In this document: piece by piece, positions 16,789-25,075 of the stretch
Numbering within the stretch: position 1 is the stretch's first letter
Layout of the letters: every line of letters starts with the position of its first letter
Assembly (NCBI RefSeq): GCF_019704135.1
Contig: NZ_AP024355.1
Location: 372,001 to 436,000 of the forward strand
Length of the DNA: 64,000 nt
Source: Desulfuromonas versatilis
GTDB lineage: Bacteria > Desulfobacterota > Desulfuromonadia > Desulfuromonadales > NIT-T3
Direction: 5' to 3'
Notes under the pieces: generated by a model
Told to the model about the DNA's origin: nothing
The model's database searches: none
Seen by the model: the letters and a program-made list of their open reading frames with translations, nothing else
Program-made: the position numbers and the translations under genes

Positions 16789-17835
16789 TCAGTTGTTCAG
16801 CCGGGCGCGAACCTTTTCCAGGTATTCGGGGCCGATCCTCTTTCCCCATTTGTCATAAACGGGAGCGGTCTTTTCGATCAGTTTTTGGCGCTCCTGGGGC
16901 TCGAGGGCCAAGAACTCGATGCCGGCGGCCTGGGCGGCCTCGATTTGGGCCTGTTGCTGTTGCTGGGTCAGGGCTCGGGCTCGGGCGCTCTCCTCGGCGA
17001 TGGTCTCAAGCAGGATCTGCTGCAGGTCGGCAGGGAGCTTTTCCAGCCAGCGCTTGTTGATCAGGTGGATGTAGAGGCCCTGGGCGTAGTCGAGGCGGGT
17101 GAAGTACTTGGCCACGTCGAACTTGCGGGTGATGCTGCAGACGATGGGGGTGTGGTCGAGGCCGTTGATGACCCCGGTCTGCAGCGCCTGGGGGACGTCG
17201 GGCCAGGGCATGACGGTGAATTTCATGCCCCAGGCCTTGTAGATATCGGCATTGACCGGGGCCTGGGCGATGCGGAAATTGACCTTTCCGGCCTCGGCCA
17301 GGTTGCGCACCGGAGTGGTGGTGGCCCAGCCGTAGGCCCCGTAGCCGGTGAAATCGACGGCGAGAATCCCCTGGGCAGCAGGGCTGTTGCGAAATTCATC
17401 GAACAGCTCGGAGTCGTTGCGGAATTTTTCCAGTTTCTCGAAGCTGTCGACGACGAAGGGGAGGTTGACGATTCCCAGGGTGTCGACCACATTGACCGCT
17501 GCCACCGAAGAGCAGAGCATCCCCTGCACGGCGCCCAGCTTGAGCTTGCTGATGACGTCCTTTTCGCCGCCGAGCTGGGCCAGGGGGCGGAAGTCGACAT
17601 AGAGCCGGCCATTGGAACGCTCCCAGACCTTGTCGCGGATGTGGTAGCCGACGGCGATCCCCTCGATGGCGGGATGGTCGACGTTGGAGAGCAGGTAGGT
17701 GTACTGGGCTCCGCTGGGGTCGAACTTTGGCTTCCAGTTGGCCAGCACCTCGTTTTTGTCCAGCGCCCAGCCGCTGGCCGCGCCGGCCAGCAGGATGGCG
17801 CTCAACAGCATTGCCCGCAGAACCAGTCTCTTCAT
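16789..17835 (-). CDS. TRAP substrate-binding protein (DctP family), paralog 2
   Basis: A 348-residue paralog of the neighbouring binding protein, with the same blocks (FDPSGAQYTYLLSNVDHPAI, VMPWPDVPQALQTGVINGLD). The start at 17835 follows GGGAGGGACA and gives the signal peptide MKRLVLRAMLLSAILLAGAASGWA. A much longer frame upstream of it has no signal peptide or similarity. It is the first gene of the TRAP operon. The C-terminal region differs more (ARALTQQQQQAQIEAAQAAG), a Gln-rich helix. Two binding proteins for one permease pair suggest a broadened substrate range or replacement during duplication. Confidence 0.9.
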   Translation of the reverse strand: MKRLVLRAMLLSAILLAGAASGWALDKNEVLANWKPKFDPSGAQYTYLLSNVDHPAIEGIAVGYHIRDKVWERSNGRLYVDFRPLAQLGGEKDVISKLKLGAVQGMLCSSVAAVNVVDTLGIVNLPFVVDSFEKLEKFRNDSELFDEFRNSPAAQGILAVDFTGYGAYGWATTTPVRNLAEAGKVNFRIAQAPVNADIYKAWGMKFTVMPWPDVPQALQTGVINGLDHTPIVCSITRKFDVAKYFTRLDYAQGLYIHLINKRWLEKLPADLQQILLETIAEESARARALTQQQQQAQIEAAQAAGIEFLALEPQERQKLIEKTAPVYDKWGKRIGPEYLEKVRARLNN

Positions 17836-18241
17836 TGTCCCTCCCTTTTCTGTTGGCCGATATCGTCGTAAAACACCGAAATTCATGTGGGAAATCCGGG
17901 CAAAGCATACCCCCGGCAGGAAACGGGGGTCAAGGGGAAATTTGAAGGGTGTAATTATGACCATGCCGACGAACTTTGTTGGGGTGGGCTGGAGGATGGA
18001 TGGTTTATGGGGTAGATTTAATTGAGGTTTTCGGAACTGCATCGGGGGGGGGCATCCAGGGAGGCTTGAACCACGAAGCACACGAAGGCCACGAAGAAAT
18101 CCAATATGGATGGGGTTTATCTTCGTGATCTTAGAGGTTTCCATGGTATTCCCAGAGGTTTTCAATCCAGGGGAAATTTCGGCTTGATTAAATTGAAAAA
18201 GTAATATATATATTTTTTTGAATATTTATGAGGATGAGATC
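17836..18241. other. Divergent intergenic region between TRAP and efflux operons
   Basis: About 400 bases without a supported gene. The region contains a G8 run near 18044, a 9-bp CACGAAG array, and an AT-rich stretch (18187-18222) just before the efflux operon that may be its promoter. Confidence 0.5.
18072..18098. repeat. 9-bp tandem array CACGAAGNN, three units
   Basis: CACGAAGCA, CACGAAGGC and CACGAAGAA follow each other directly. An inverted single copy, CTTCGTG, is at 18121-18127, so a stem is possible. It is another short-period intergenic array, in a divergent promoter region. Confidence 0.65.
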
Positions 18242-19573
18242 ATGCGTAAAATTTTCTGGATAATCCCCGCCCTGTGGCTTGTACCGGGGCCGCTTCTGGC
18301 CGAGCCCGTCGACCTGGGCCAGGCCGTCCGCCAGGCGGTCAGCGAGCGCCCCATGACCCAGGCTGCGCGCTTCGACGCCGAAGCGGCGCAGGCGGCGGTC
18401 GGCGAGGCCCGCAGCCATTATCTGCCCCGCCTGACCCTCAGCGAAAACCTGCTGTGGACCGACGAGCCGGGCGGCAGCCTGTTCATCTCCCTCAACCAGG
18501 AGGACCTGGTGCTGAGCCAGGATGCGGACCGCTACAACCTTCCGCCGTCGCGGAAGGATTTCGAGACCCGCCTGACCCTCGACCAGCCCCTCTATGATCC
18601 GGACATCGCCTACGGCCTGCGTCGTGCCGAGGCCGGGGCGGCGGCCGCCGAGGCCGGCGCCCGGCGCAGTGCCGAGAGCGCGGCCTTCGCGGCGTTTCGC
18701 GCCTACCTGGACGTGCAGCGGGGGCAGTCGGCGCAGGGCTGGGCGGAAAGTTCCAGCCGCGAGGCGGCGGAAATCCATCGCCTGGCCGGCGAGCGCCAGC
18801 GGGCCGGGGTGGGTCTCAAGGCCGACACCCTGCGGGCGGGGGTGCAGGTGGCCGAGGCCGAGCGCCGCCAGGTCGCGCTCGACAATGACCTGGCCATCGC
18901 TCGCCGGGCCCTGGCCTTGGCCATGGGGAAAGAGGGAGAGTCGGCGGATATCGCCGGGCCGCTGACCCCGGAGCAATTCGCCGAGATCCCGCCCGGCACC
19001 CTGCAGCGCGGCGACCTCGAAGCCCTCGCCCTGCAGGCCAAAGAGGCCGAGCTGGCCCGTGAACAGAGCCGTGCGGCCTGGCTGCCCAAGGCCGCGCTGT
19101 CCGCCTCCTACGCCCTGCACGACGGCGACGTCCCCTTCGGCAGCGAGGCCGACGCCTGGACGGTGCGCGCCGGGCTCAGTTGGGAGCTGTTCGACGGCTT
19201 CAGCCGCAGCCACGGCACCGCGCGGGCCACTGCCGCCCAGAGCGCCGCCGAGGCCCGCCGCCTGGAGGCCGCCCGACAGGCCCGCTTCGAGGTGGAGCAG
19301 GCCCGCCTGCGCGCCGAGGAGGCCCGGCGCAGCCGCAAGGCGGCGCTGCTGGGGCTGGCCCAGGCCGAGGAGAGCCAGCGACTGCTGCTGCAGCGCTACG
19401 AGGCGGGGCTTGCCGATCTCGCCGAGCTGCTCTCGGCCCAGAGCTCCCTGGACAAGGCTCGCTTCGACGCGGTCAACGCCGAGGCGATGCTGATCCTGGC
19501 CCTGGGCAATATCCGCTACCAGAGCGGCACCTTTTTAAATAACCTGCTGCACCCCGAGGAGAACAACCCGTGA
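18242..19573 (+). CDS. TolC-type outer-membrane efflux protein
   Basis: A 443-residue outer-membrane factor. The ATG at 18242 gives the signal peptide MRKIFWIIPALWLVPGPLLA; a TTG 24 bases upstream is less likely. The two halves contain long Ala/Glu/Arg-rich helices (AAQAAVGEARSHYLPRLTLS, ARQARFEVEQARLRAEEARR) and the family motif YEAGLADLAELLSAQSSLD. It should form the outer-membrane channel for the RND pump encoded next. Its stop region overlaps the adaptor start by 4 bases, indicating translational coupling. Confidence 0.9.
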   Translation: MRKIFWIIPALWLVPGPLLAEPVDLGQAVRQAVSERPMTQAARFDAEAAQAAVGEARSHYLPRLTLSENLLWTDEPGGSLFISLNQEDLVLSQDADRYNLPPSRKDFETRLTLDQPLYDPDIAYGLRRAEAGAAAAEAGARRSAESAAFAAFRAYLDVQRGQSAQGWAESSSREAAEIHRLAGERQRAGVGLKADTLRAGVQVAEAERRQVALDNDLAIARRALALAMGKEGESADIAGPLTPEQFAEIPPGTLQRGDLEALALQAKEAELAREQSRAAWLPKAALSASYALHDGDVPFGSEADAWTVRAGLSWELFDGFSRSHGTARATAAQSAAEARRLEAARQARFEVEQARLRAEEARRSRKAALLGLAQAEESQRLLLQRYEAGLADLAELLSAQSSLDKARFDAVNAEAMLILALGNIRYQSGTFLNNLLHPEENNP

Positions 19574-20676
19574 AAGTATCCGCCCTCTGCATCAGCCTGC
19601 CGGCGCTGCTTCTGCTTGCCGCCTGCGGCGGGGACATCGATCCGGGTCGCACCGAGGCACAGGCCCCGGCGATCCAGGGGTTGGCCCTGGTAAAACTGGT
19701 TCCGACCCCCCTGGCCGGCGGCAATGCCTATGTCGGTACGGTGGAGAGCCCCGACCGCGGGGTACTCGCCGCGCGTCTCGACGGTCGGGTGGCGAGCCTG
19801 GCGGTGCGCGAGGGGGATCTGGTCAAGGCCGGCGACCTGCTGGTGACCCTGGCCGAAAATACCGCCGGCGACCAGCTGCGCCAGGCCGAGGCCGGCCTTG
19901 CCAGTGCCAAAGGTGCAAGCGCCGCCGCCGAGGCGCGCCTGCAGCTGGCGCAGAGCACCTTCGAGCGCTTCGAGCGCCTGAAGGCCAGCGAGGCGATCAC
20001 CCCCCAGGAGTTCGACCGGGTGGCCGCCGAACTGGAAATGGCCCGCCAGGGCGCCGAAGCCGCCGGGGCCGCAGTGCGCGGGGCAGCGGCGGGGCGCGAT
20101 GCGGCGCAGACCGCCCAGGGCTACAGCCGGGTCACCGCCCCCTACGCCGGGCGGGTGGCGCGGCGGCTGGTGGAGGAGGGCTCGACGGTGATGCCCGGCA
20201 CCCCACTGCTGGCCCTCGATCGCGAAGGGGTCTGGCGGGTCCGTGCGGAGTTTCCCGAGGCGCTCTCGGGCCAGGTGGCTGCCGGGGATCGCTACAGCGT
20301 CGAGCTGCCGGCCCTTGGCCGAAGCCTGAGCGGAACGGTCGCCGAGGTGCTGCCGGCGGCCGACCCGCAAAGCCGCTCGTTCCAGGTCAAGCTGACCCTG
20401 GAGGACGGCGAGGGGTTGAGCTCGGGGCTGTTCGCCCGGGTGCGCGCCGTGGGTGGCGAGCAGACCGCCCTGCTGGTGCCGGCCGCCGCCGTGGTGACCC
20501 GCGGCCAGCTGACCGCGGTCTACGTGGCCGAAGAGGGGATTCTGCGCTACCGCCTGGTCAAACTGGGGCGCCGGCTGGGCGAGCAGGTCGAGATCCTCTC
20601 CGGCCTGCGCGAGGGTGAAACCCTGGTGGTCGAGGGCGCCGGCCGGGCGAAAGCCGGCGCCCGGGTGGAGCCGTAG
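19570..20676 (+). CDS. RND efflux periplasmic adaptor (HlyD/MFP family), lipoprotein
   Basis: A 368-residue adaptor with a lipoprotein signal (MKVSALCISLPALLLLAACG; lipobox LAAC, Cys 19). A lipoyl-like segment follows (LDGRVASLAVREGDLVKAGD), then an Ala-rich coiled hairpin (about 95-165), the second lipoyl half (YSRVTAPYAGRVARRLVEEG) and beta-barrel/MP domains. It links the TolC-like channel to the RND pump. The gene order channel-adaptor-pump is that of a complete tripartite operon. The exported compound is unknown. Confidence 0.9.
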   Translation: MKVSALCISLPALLLLAACGGDIDPGRTEAQAPAIQGLALVKLVPTPLAGGNAYVGTVESPDRGVLAARLDGRVASLAVREGDLVKAGDLLVTLAENTAGDQLRQAEAGLASAKGASAAAEARLQLAQSTFERFERLKASEAITPQEFDRVAAELEMARQGAEAAGAAVRGAAAGRDAAQTAQGYSRVTAPYAGRVARRLVEEGSTVMPGTPLLALDREGVWRVRAEFPEALSGQVAAGDRYSVELPALGRSLSGTVAEVLPAADPQSRSFQVKLTLEDGEGLSSGLFARVRAVGGEQTALLVPAAAVVTRGQLTAVYVAEEGILRYRLVKLGRRLGEQVEILSGLREGETLVVEGAGRAKAGARVEP

Positions 20677-20679
20677 CCG

Positions 20680-23600
20680 ATGAGTGCCAAGAAACATTCC
20701 CTGCCGACCCGGATCGTCGACCGCTTCCTCGAGGGGAACCTGTCGATCATCCTCATCCTGCTCTCGCTGCTCGCCGGCGCCGCGGCGCTGCTGCTCACTC
20801 CCCGCGAGGAGGAGCCGCAGATCGTGGTGCCGCTGGCCGACGTCTACGTGCACATGCCCGGCGCCAGCGCCGAGGAGGTGGAAAAGCAGGTCGCCACCCG
20901 GCTCGAGAAGCTGCTCTGGCAGGTCGACGGCGTGGAGTACGTCTACTCCATGTCGCGGCCCGACCTGGCGGTGGTCACCGCCCGCTTTTATGTCGGCGAG
21001 GACCGTATCGGCTCGCTGGTCAAGCTGCACAACAAGATCTCCACCCAGACCGACCTGGTGCCGCCGGGGGTGACCGGCTGGGTGATCAAGCCGGTGGAGG
21101 TGGACGATGTGTCCATCGTCAACCTCTCTCTCTACTCGCAGAGCGCCTCCGACCATACCCTGCGGCGGGTGGCCGAGGAGGTGGTGGACCGCCTGCAGTC
21201 GGTGAAGAACACCTCGCTGACCTCGGTGATCGGCGGCCGTCCGCGCCAGGTGCGGGTCGACCTCGACCCGGCGGCCCTGGCCGCCCGCGGGCTCGATATC
21301 CTCGAGGTGCGCCGGGCCCTCGCCGGCGCCAACCTGGAACTGCCGGCGGGCAGCTTCGCCCGCGGCAACGCTGAGACCCTGGTGCGCGGCGGCACCTTCC
21401 TGCGCTCGGCGCAGGAAGTGGCCGAGTTGGTGGTCGGGGTGAGCGGCGGCGCGCCGGTCTACCTGCGCGACGTGGCCAAAGTGGCCGACGACATGGCCGA
21501 GGCCGACACCTACACCCGGCTGCGCTTCGGTCCGGCCGGCGATGCGGGGGCCGCCGCCGAGCGGCGCGAATACCAGGCGGTCAACATCGCCGTGGCCAAG
21601 AAGAAGGGGACCAACGCGGTGGTGGTGGCCGAACAGGTCATCGAAGCGGTGCGCGCCATGGAGGGGACGATCATCCCCGACGACATCCAGGTGCGGGTCA
21701 CCCGCAACTACGGCGAGACCGCCGACCACAAGGTCAACGAGCTGATCACCCACCTGGTGATCGCCATCGTCACCGTGCTCGGCCTGGTGCTGTTCGCCCT
21801 GGGCTGGCGCGAGGCGCTGATCGTCGCGGTCTCCATCCCCATCATCTATTCGCTGACCCTGCTGGTCAACTACTGGTTCGGCTACACCATCAACCGCGTC
21901 ACCCTGTTCGCCCTGGTGCTGGCGCTGGGCCTGCTGGTCGACGACCCGATCGTCGACGTGGAGAACATCTTCCGCCATTTCAGGATGAAGAAGGAGCCGC
22001 CCCGCGACGCGGTGCTCACCGCCGTGGACGAGGTGCGCCCGCCGGTGATCCTGGCGACCTTGGCGGTCATCCTCTCGTTTCTGCCGATGATGTTCATCAC
22101 CGGGATGATGGGCCCCTACATGCGGCCGATGGCGATCAACCTGCCGCTGACCATGGTCATGTCGCTGCTGGTGGCCTTCACCGTCACCCCCTGGATGAGC
22201 TACCACGTGCTCAAGGGCGAATACGGCAAGGAAGAGGAGGAGTTCGTTCTCGAGCAGACCCGCACCTACAAGCTCTACCGGCGGGTGCTGCTGCCGTTTC
22301 TCGAATCGCGGCGCAAGGCCTGGCTGCTGGTGGCGGGCGTGGTGGTATTGCTGCTGGGGTCCGTGGCGATGCCGGCGCTCAACCTGGTGCCGATGAAGAT
22401 GCTCCCCTTCGACAACAAGAACGAGTTCCAGCTGGTGGTCGACCTGCCCGAGGGGGCCACCCTCGAGGAGACCGACCGCGCGGTGCGGGCGCTGGAAGAC
22501 TTTCTTGCAACGGTCAACGAGGTGACCGACTTCCAGGCCTACGTCGGCACCGCCAGCGCCATGGACTTTAACGGCATGGTCCGCCACTACTACATGCGCT
22601 CCGGGCCGAACGTGGCCGATATCCGCGTCAACCTGGCGCACAAGAGCGAGCGCGCCCAGCAGAGCCACGCCATCACCCTGCGCCTGCGCGACGATCTGGA
22701 CCGCATCGCCGCGGCCCACGGCGCCAACCTCAAGATCGTCGAGGTTCCGCCCGGCCCGCCGGTGATCGCCACCCTGACCGCCGAGATCTACGCCGAGCCC
22801 GGGGTCTCCTACGCCGACCAGCTCAAGGCCGCGGCGCTGGTGCGCGAGCGCATGGCGATCGAGGACAAGGTGCGCGACGTGGACGACACGGTGGAATACC
22901 CCCAGCGACGCCTGCACTTTGTCCCCGACAAGGAGAAGGCGGCGCTCTCGGGGATCTCCGGGGTGCAGATCGCCCAGACCCTCTCCGTGGCACTGGGCGG
23001 CGAGGCGGTCGGGACGGTGCACGTCGACTCGGAGCGCCACCCCCTGAGCATCCTGCTACGCCTGCCCCGCGAGGGCCGCTCCTCGGCCGCCGACCTGGAG
23101 GGGCTCTATCTCAAGGGGGCGCAGGGCCAGCAGGTGCGGCTCTCGGAACTTGGCCGCTTCGTCCCCGAGACCCTCGAGCCGACCATCTTTCACAAGAACC
23201 TGCAGCGGGTCACCTACGTGTTCGGCGAGATGGCGGGAAAAAGCCCGGTCAACGCCGTACTCAATCTCTCCTCCCACTTCAAGGAGAACCCGCTGCCCGA
23301 GGGGACGCGGGTGGTCTGGAGCGGCGAAGGGGAGTGGAACATCACCCTGGGTGTCTTCCGCGATCTGGGCATCGCCTTCGGCGCGGCGCTGGTGCTGATC
23401 TACATCCTGCTGCTGATCGAAACCGGCTCCTACGGCATGCCGCTGATCATCATGGGCGCCATCCCGCTGACCATGATCGGCATCATGCCCGGCTTCTGGC
23501 TGCTCAACCTGATCCTGAACCGGCCCGTCGGCGGCTACGACACCCCGGTCTTCTTCACCGCCACGGCGATGATCGGCATGATCGCCCTGGCCGGCATCGT

Positions 23601-23901
23601 GGTGCGCAACTCGATCATCCTCATCGACTTCATCCACCAGTCCCTCAAGCGCGGCGTTCCGCTCAAGGAGGCACTGGTGGAGAGCGGCGCGGTGCGGCTG
23701 CGGCCGATCCTGCTCACGGCCGGCGCCGCCCTGCTCGGCAACTGGATCATCACCCTCGACCCGATCTTCTCGGGGCTGGCCTGGTCGATCATCTTCGGGG
23801 TGTTCGCCTCCACCGGCTTTACCCTGGTGGTCATCCCCGTCGTCTACTGGCTCATCTACGGGAAAAAGGCAGAAGAACACCAAAGGAGATACCAACAATG
23901 A
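20680..23901 (+). CDS. RND multidrug-type efflux permease
   Basis: A 1073-residue inner-membrane proton-driven pump with the AcrB-type plan: segment 1 (SIILILLSLLAGAAALLL), porter domain (PGASAEEVEKQVATRLEKLL), and a central membrane bundle around 350-520 that includes LALGLLVDDPIVDVENIFRH. In this bundle the paired Asp residues of the proton relay are visible (VDD). A second porter and membrane half follow, with GIVVRNSIILIDFI near 970. There is no metal-efflux HME signature, so HAE-type export of hydrophobic compounds is likely. It starts 3 bases after the adaptor stop and ends in an ATGA overlap with the next small gene. Confidence 0.93.
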   Translation: MSAKKHSLPTRIVDRFLEGNLSIILILLSLLAGAAALLLTPREEEPQIVVPLADVYVHMPGASAEEVEKQVATRLEKLLWQVDGVEYVYSMSRPDLAVVTARFYVGEDRIGSLVKLHNKISTQTDLVPPGVTGWVIKPVEVDDVSIVNLSLYSQSASDHTLRRVAEEVVDRLQSVKNTSLTSVIGGRPRQVRVDLDPAALAARGLDILEVRRALAGANLELPAGSFARGNAETLVRGGTFLRSAQEVAELVVGVSGGAPVYLRDVAKVADDMAEADTYTRLRFGPAGDAGAAAERREYQAVNIAVAKKKGTNAVVVAEQVIEAVRAMEGTIIPDDIQVRVTRNYGETADHKVNELITHLVIAIVTVLGLVLFALGWREALIVAVSIPIIYSLTLLVNYWFGYTINRVTLFALVLALGLLVDDPIVDVENIFRHFRMKKEPPRDAVLTAVDEVRPPVILATLAVILSFLPMMFITGMMGPYMRPMAINLPLTMVMSLLVAFTVTPWMSYHVLKGEYGKEEEEFVLEQTRTYKLYRRVLLPFLESRRKAWLLVAGVVVLLLGSVAMPALNLVPMKMLPFDNKNEFQLVVDLPEGATLEETDRAVRALEDFLATVNEVTDFQAYVGTASAMDFNGMVRHYYMRSGPNVADIRVNLAHKSERAQQSHAITLRLRDDLDRIAAAHGANLKIVEVPPGPPVIATLTAEIYAEPGVSYADQLKAAALVRERMAIEDKVRDVDDTVEYPQRRLHFVPDKEKAALSGISGVQIAQTLSVALGGEAVGTVHVDSERHPLSILLRLPREGRSSAADLEGLYLKGAQGQQVRLSELGRFVPETLEPTIFHKNLQRVTYVFGEMAGKSPVNAVLNLSSHFKENPLPEGTRVVWSGEGEWNITLGVFRDLGIAFGAALVLIYILLLIETGSYGMPLIIMGAIPLTMIGIMPGFWLLNLILNRPVGGYDTPVFFTATAMIGMIALAGIVVRNSIILIDFIHQSLKRGVPLKEALVESGAVRLRPILLTAGAALLGNWIITLDPIFSGLAWSIIFGVFASTGFTLVVIPVVYWLIYGKKAEEHQRRYQQ

Positions 23902-24086
23902 CCGTCAATCGATATCTGCGTATGATCGCCGGGTTTTTCATCATGCTCAGCGTGGCCCTGGCCCACCTGCATTCGCCCTGGTGGCTGTTTTTCACCGCCT
24001 TCGTCGGGCTGAACCTGTTCCAGAGCGCTTTCTCCGACTGGTGCCCGATGATCACCATCCTGCGTAAGCTGGGGGTGAGGGACTGA
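23898..24086 (+). CDS. Small DUF2892/YgaP-type membrane protein
   Basis: A 62-residue protein (MTVNRYLRMIAGFFIMLSVA...) with two hydrophobic segments and the motif NLFQSAFSDWCPMITILRKL typical of DUF2892 proteins. The C-P pair is common in this family. The start codon overlaps the RND pump stop (ATGA), and AAGGAG precedes it, so it is the last gene of the efflux operon. The family is linked to rhodanese-type YgaP membrane tails; here the domain stands alone. Its role in efflux is unknown. Confidence 0.85.
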   Translation: MTVNRYLRMIAGFFIMLSVALAHLHSPWWLFFTAFVGLNLFQSAFSDWCPMITILRKLGVRD

Positions 24087-24123
24087 GCTGCCGGCCTTGA
24101 CCTCCCGGTTTGACACCGTACCC

Positions 24124-24183
24124 GGCCGCGTCAGATCCGTCGGATAGGTCCGATCCAACCGATCCGTCTGATCTGGCGCGGCC
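24124..24183. repeat. 9-bp tandem array (GATCCGTCG-type) inside a 7-bp inverted repeat
   Basis: Units GATCCGTCG, GATAGGTCC, GATCCAACC, GATCCGTCT and GATCT occupy 24134-24174. They are flanked by GGCCGCG (24124) and CGCGGCC (24177), inverted arms that would place the array in a loop. This is the same architecture as at 13.3 kb. Confidence 0.8.
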
Positions 24184-24231
24184 AAAGTTTGCCCCAATGG
24201 GGCGCAACATGATTCCCAGGAGAGAATAGCA

Positions 24232-24636
24232 GTGCTGAAGTTACTCAGGAAAAAGTCGGTTTTGCGTGAGGATATGAACACCGGGGAGAAGGCTGGACGC
24301 CTTTTCGATGGAGGGCACAACTGCGCTCAGGCGGTGTTTCAGGCCGCCACCGGCGTTGATGACCCAAGAATGATGGCGATGACCCAACCCTTTCGCGGTG
24401 GGATTGGCGACTCGGGGTGCCTGTGCGGGGCAATAGCCGGCGGGGTGATGGCCCTTGGCTGGCTGGGGAAGGGGTGGCAGGCGGCCGGCCTGGTCACCGG
24501 ATTCAGGGAGAAGCACAAAGGCACCTGCTGCCATAGCCTTTCCCGTGGCTTCAAGTGGATGAGCCGTGAACATTCGGCAAACTGCCGGCGGCTTACGGTG
24601 GAGGCGGCATCCCTGGTGGAAAAGCTGCTGCGCTGA
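24232..24636 (+). CDS. C_GCAxxG_C_C family redox-type protein
   Basis: A 134-residue protein with a GTG start at 24232 preceded by AGGAGA. The cysteine pattern GHNCAQAVF, then GDSGCLCGAIAGGVMALG, then KGTCCHSLSRGF and SANCRRL matches the C_GCAxxG_C_C family. Such proteins are thought to bind a metal or take part in redox reactions; the actual activity is unknown. It is preceded by the GATC-type array and followed by a bidirectional terminator, so it may be a single-gene unit. Confidence 0.85.
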   Translation: MLKLLRKKSVLREDMNTGEKAGRLFDGGHNCAQAVFQAATGVDDPRMMAMTQPFRGGIGDSGCLCGAIAGGVMALGWLGKGWQAAGLVTGFREKHKGTCCHSLSRGFKWMSREHSANCRRLTVEAASLVEKLLR

Positions 24637-24662
24637 GGGGGCTGGACAAAATAGCGGGAAGT

Positions 24663-24703
24663 CATGGAAAAAGGCGCGGGTCATGCCCGCGCCTTTTTCC
24701 ATG
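24663..24703. terminator. Bidirectional Rho-independent terminator
   Basis: An 18-bp perfect stem (GGCGCGGG core with A5/T5 runs) and a 5-base loop lie between convergent genes ending at 24636 (plus) and 24721 (minus). Confidence 0.92.
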
Positions 24704-24720
24704 GTTTGCTGCGGATGGGG

Positions 24721-24975
24721 TCAAATAGCCTGCTTCATGGAGAGTTCTTCGAGGGCTCTGGCCAGCTGGTCGGGACAGCTGGTGCCGTTGCGGCAGATGG
24801 TGCCTTTGAGTTTGCCGGCAACCTCGGCAATGTCCATCCCCTTGACCAGGCAGCTGATGCCGCGGGTGTTGCCCGCGCAGCCGCCAATGAAGCGGATTTC
24901 GCTGATGATTTCGCCCTCGAGTTCGATGTCAATGAAGCGGGCGCAGGTCCCCGTGGTAGTGTAAGTGGTTTTCAT
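24721..24975 (-). CDS. TIGR03905-type small Cys protein
   Basis: An 84-residue protein starting MKTTYTTTGTCARFIDIELE. The conserved Cys residues lie in TGTC, GGCAGNTRGISCLVKGM and CRNGTSCPDQLARAL. This matches the small TIGR03905 family, which resembles the C-terminal part of some ribonucleotide reductases. The start at 24975 was chosen because the family begins there; the longer frame adds 24 unlike residues. It possibly binds a metal through its Cys residues; the function is unknown. It faces a C_GCAxxG_C_C gene across a shared terminator. Confidence 0.85.
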   Translation of the reverse strand: MKTTYTTTGTCARFIDIELEGEIISEIRFIGGCAGNTRGISCLVKGMDIAEVAGKLKGTICRNGTSCPDQLARALEELSMKQAI

Positions 24976-25075
24976 GTCCAACCCCCTGTCTCTGTGCCTC
25001 GTTTCCAGAGCCGCTGCTGCATTCCGGGCTCTGGTATTAAATAGCACAGAGATGAAGTGGCGGCCAAGAAAAAAT

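Noticed and set aside
16789-18165. Extended N-terminus of the second dctP by 110 residues
   Set aside because: The extension lacks similarity, a signal peptide or a ribosome binding site, whereas the start at 17835 has all of them.
19516-23040. Very long antisense open frame over the adaptor and RND genes
   Set aside because: It is an effect of high GC at third positions; the sequence is low-complexity Gly/Gln/His/Arg-rich and the sense genes are clear.
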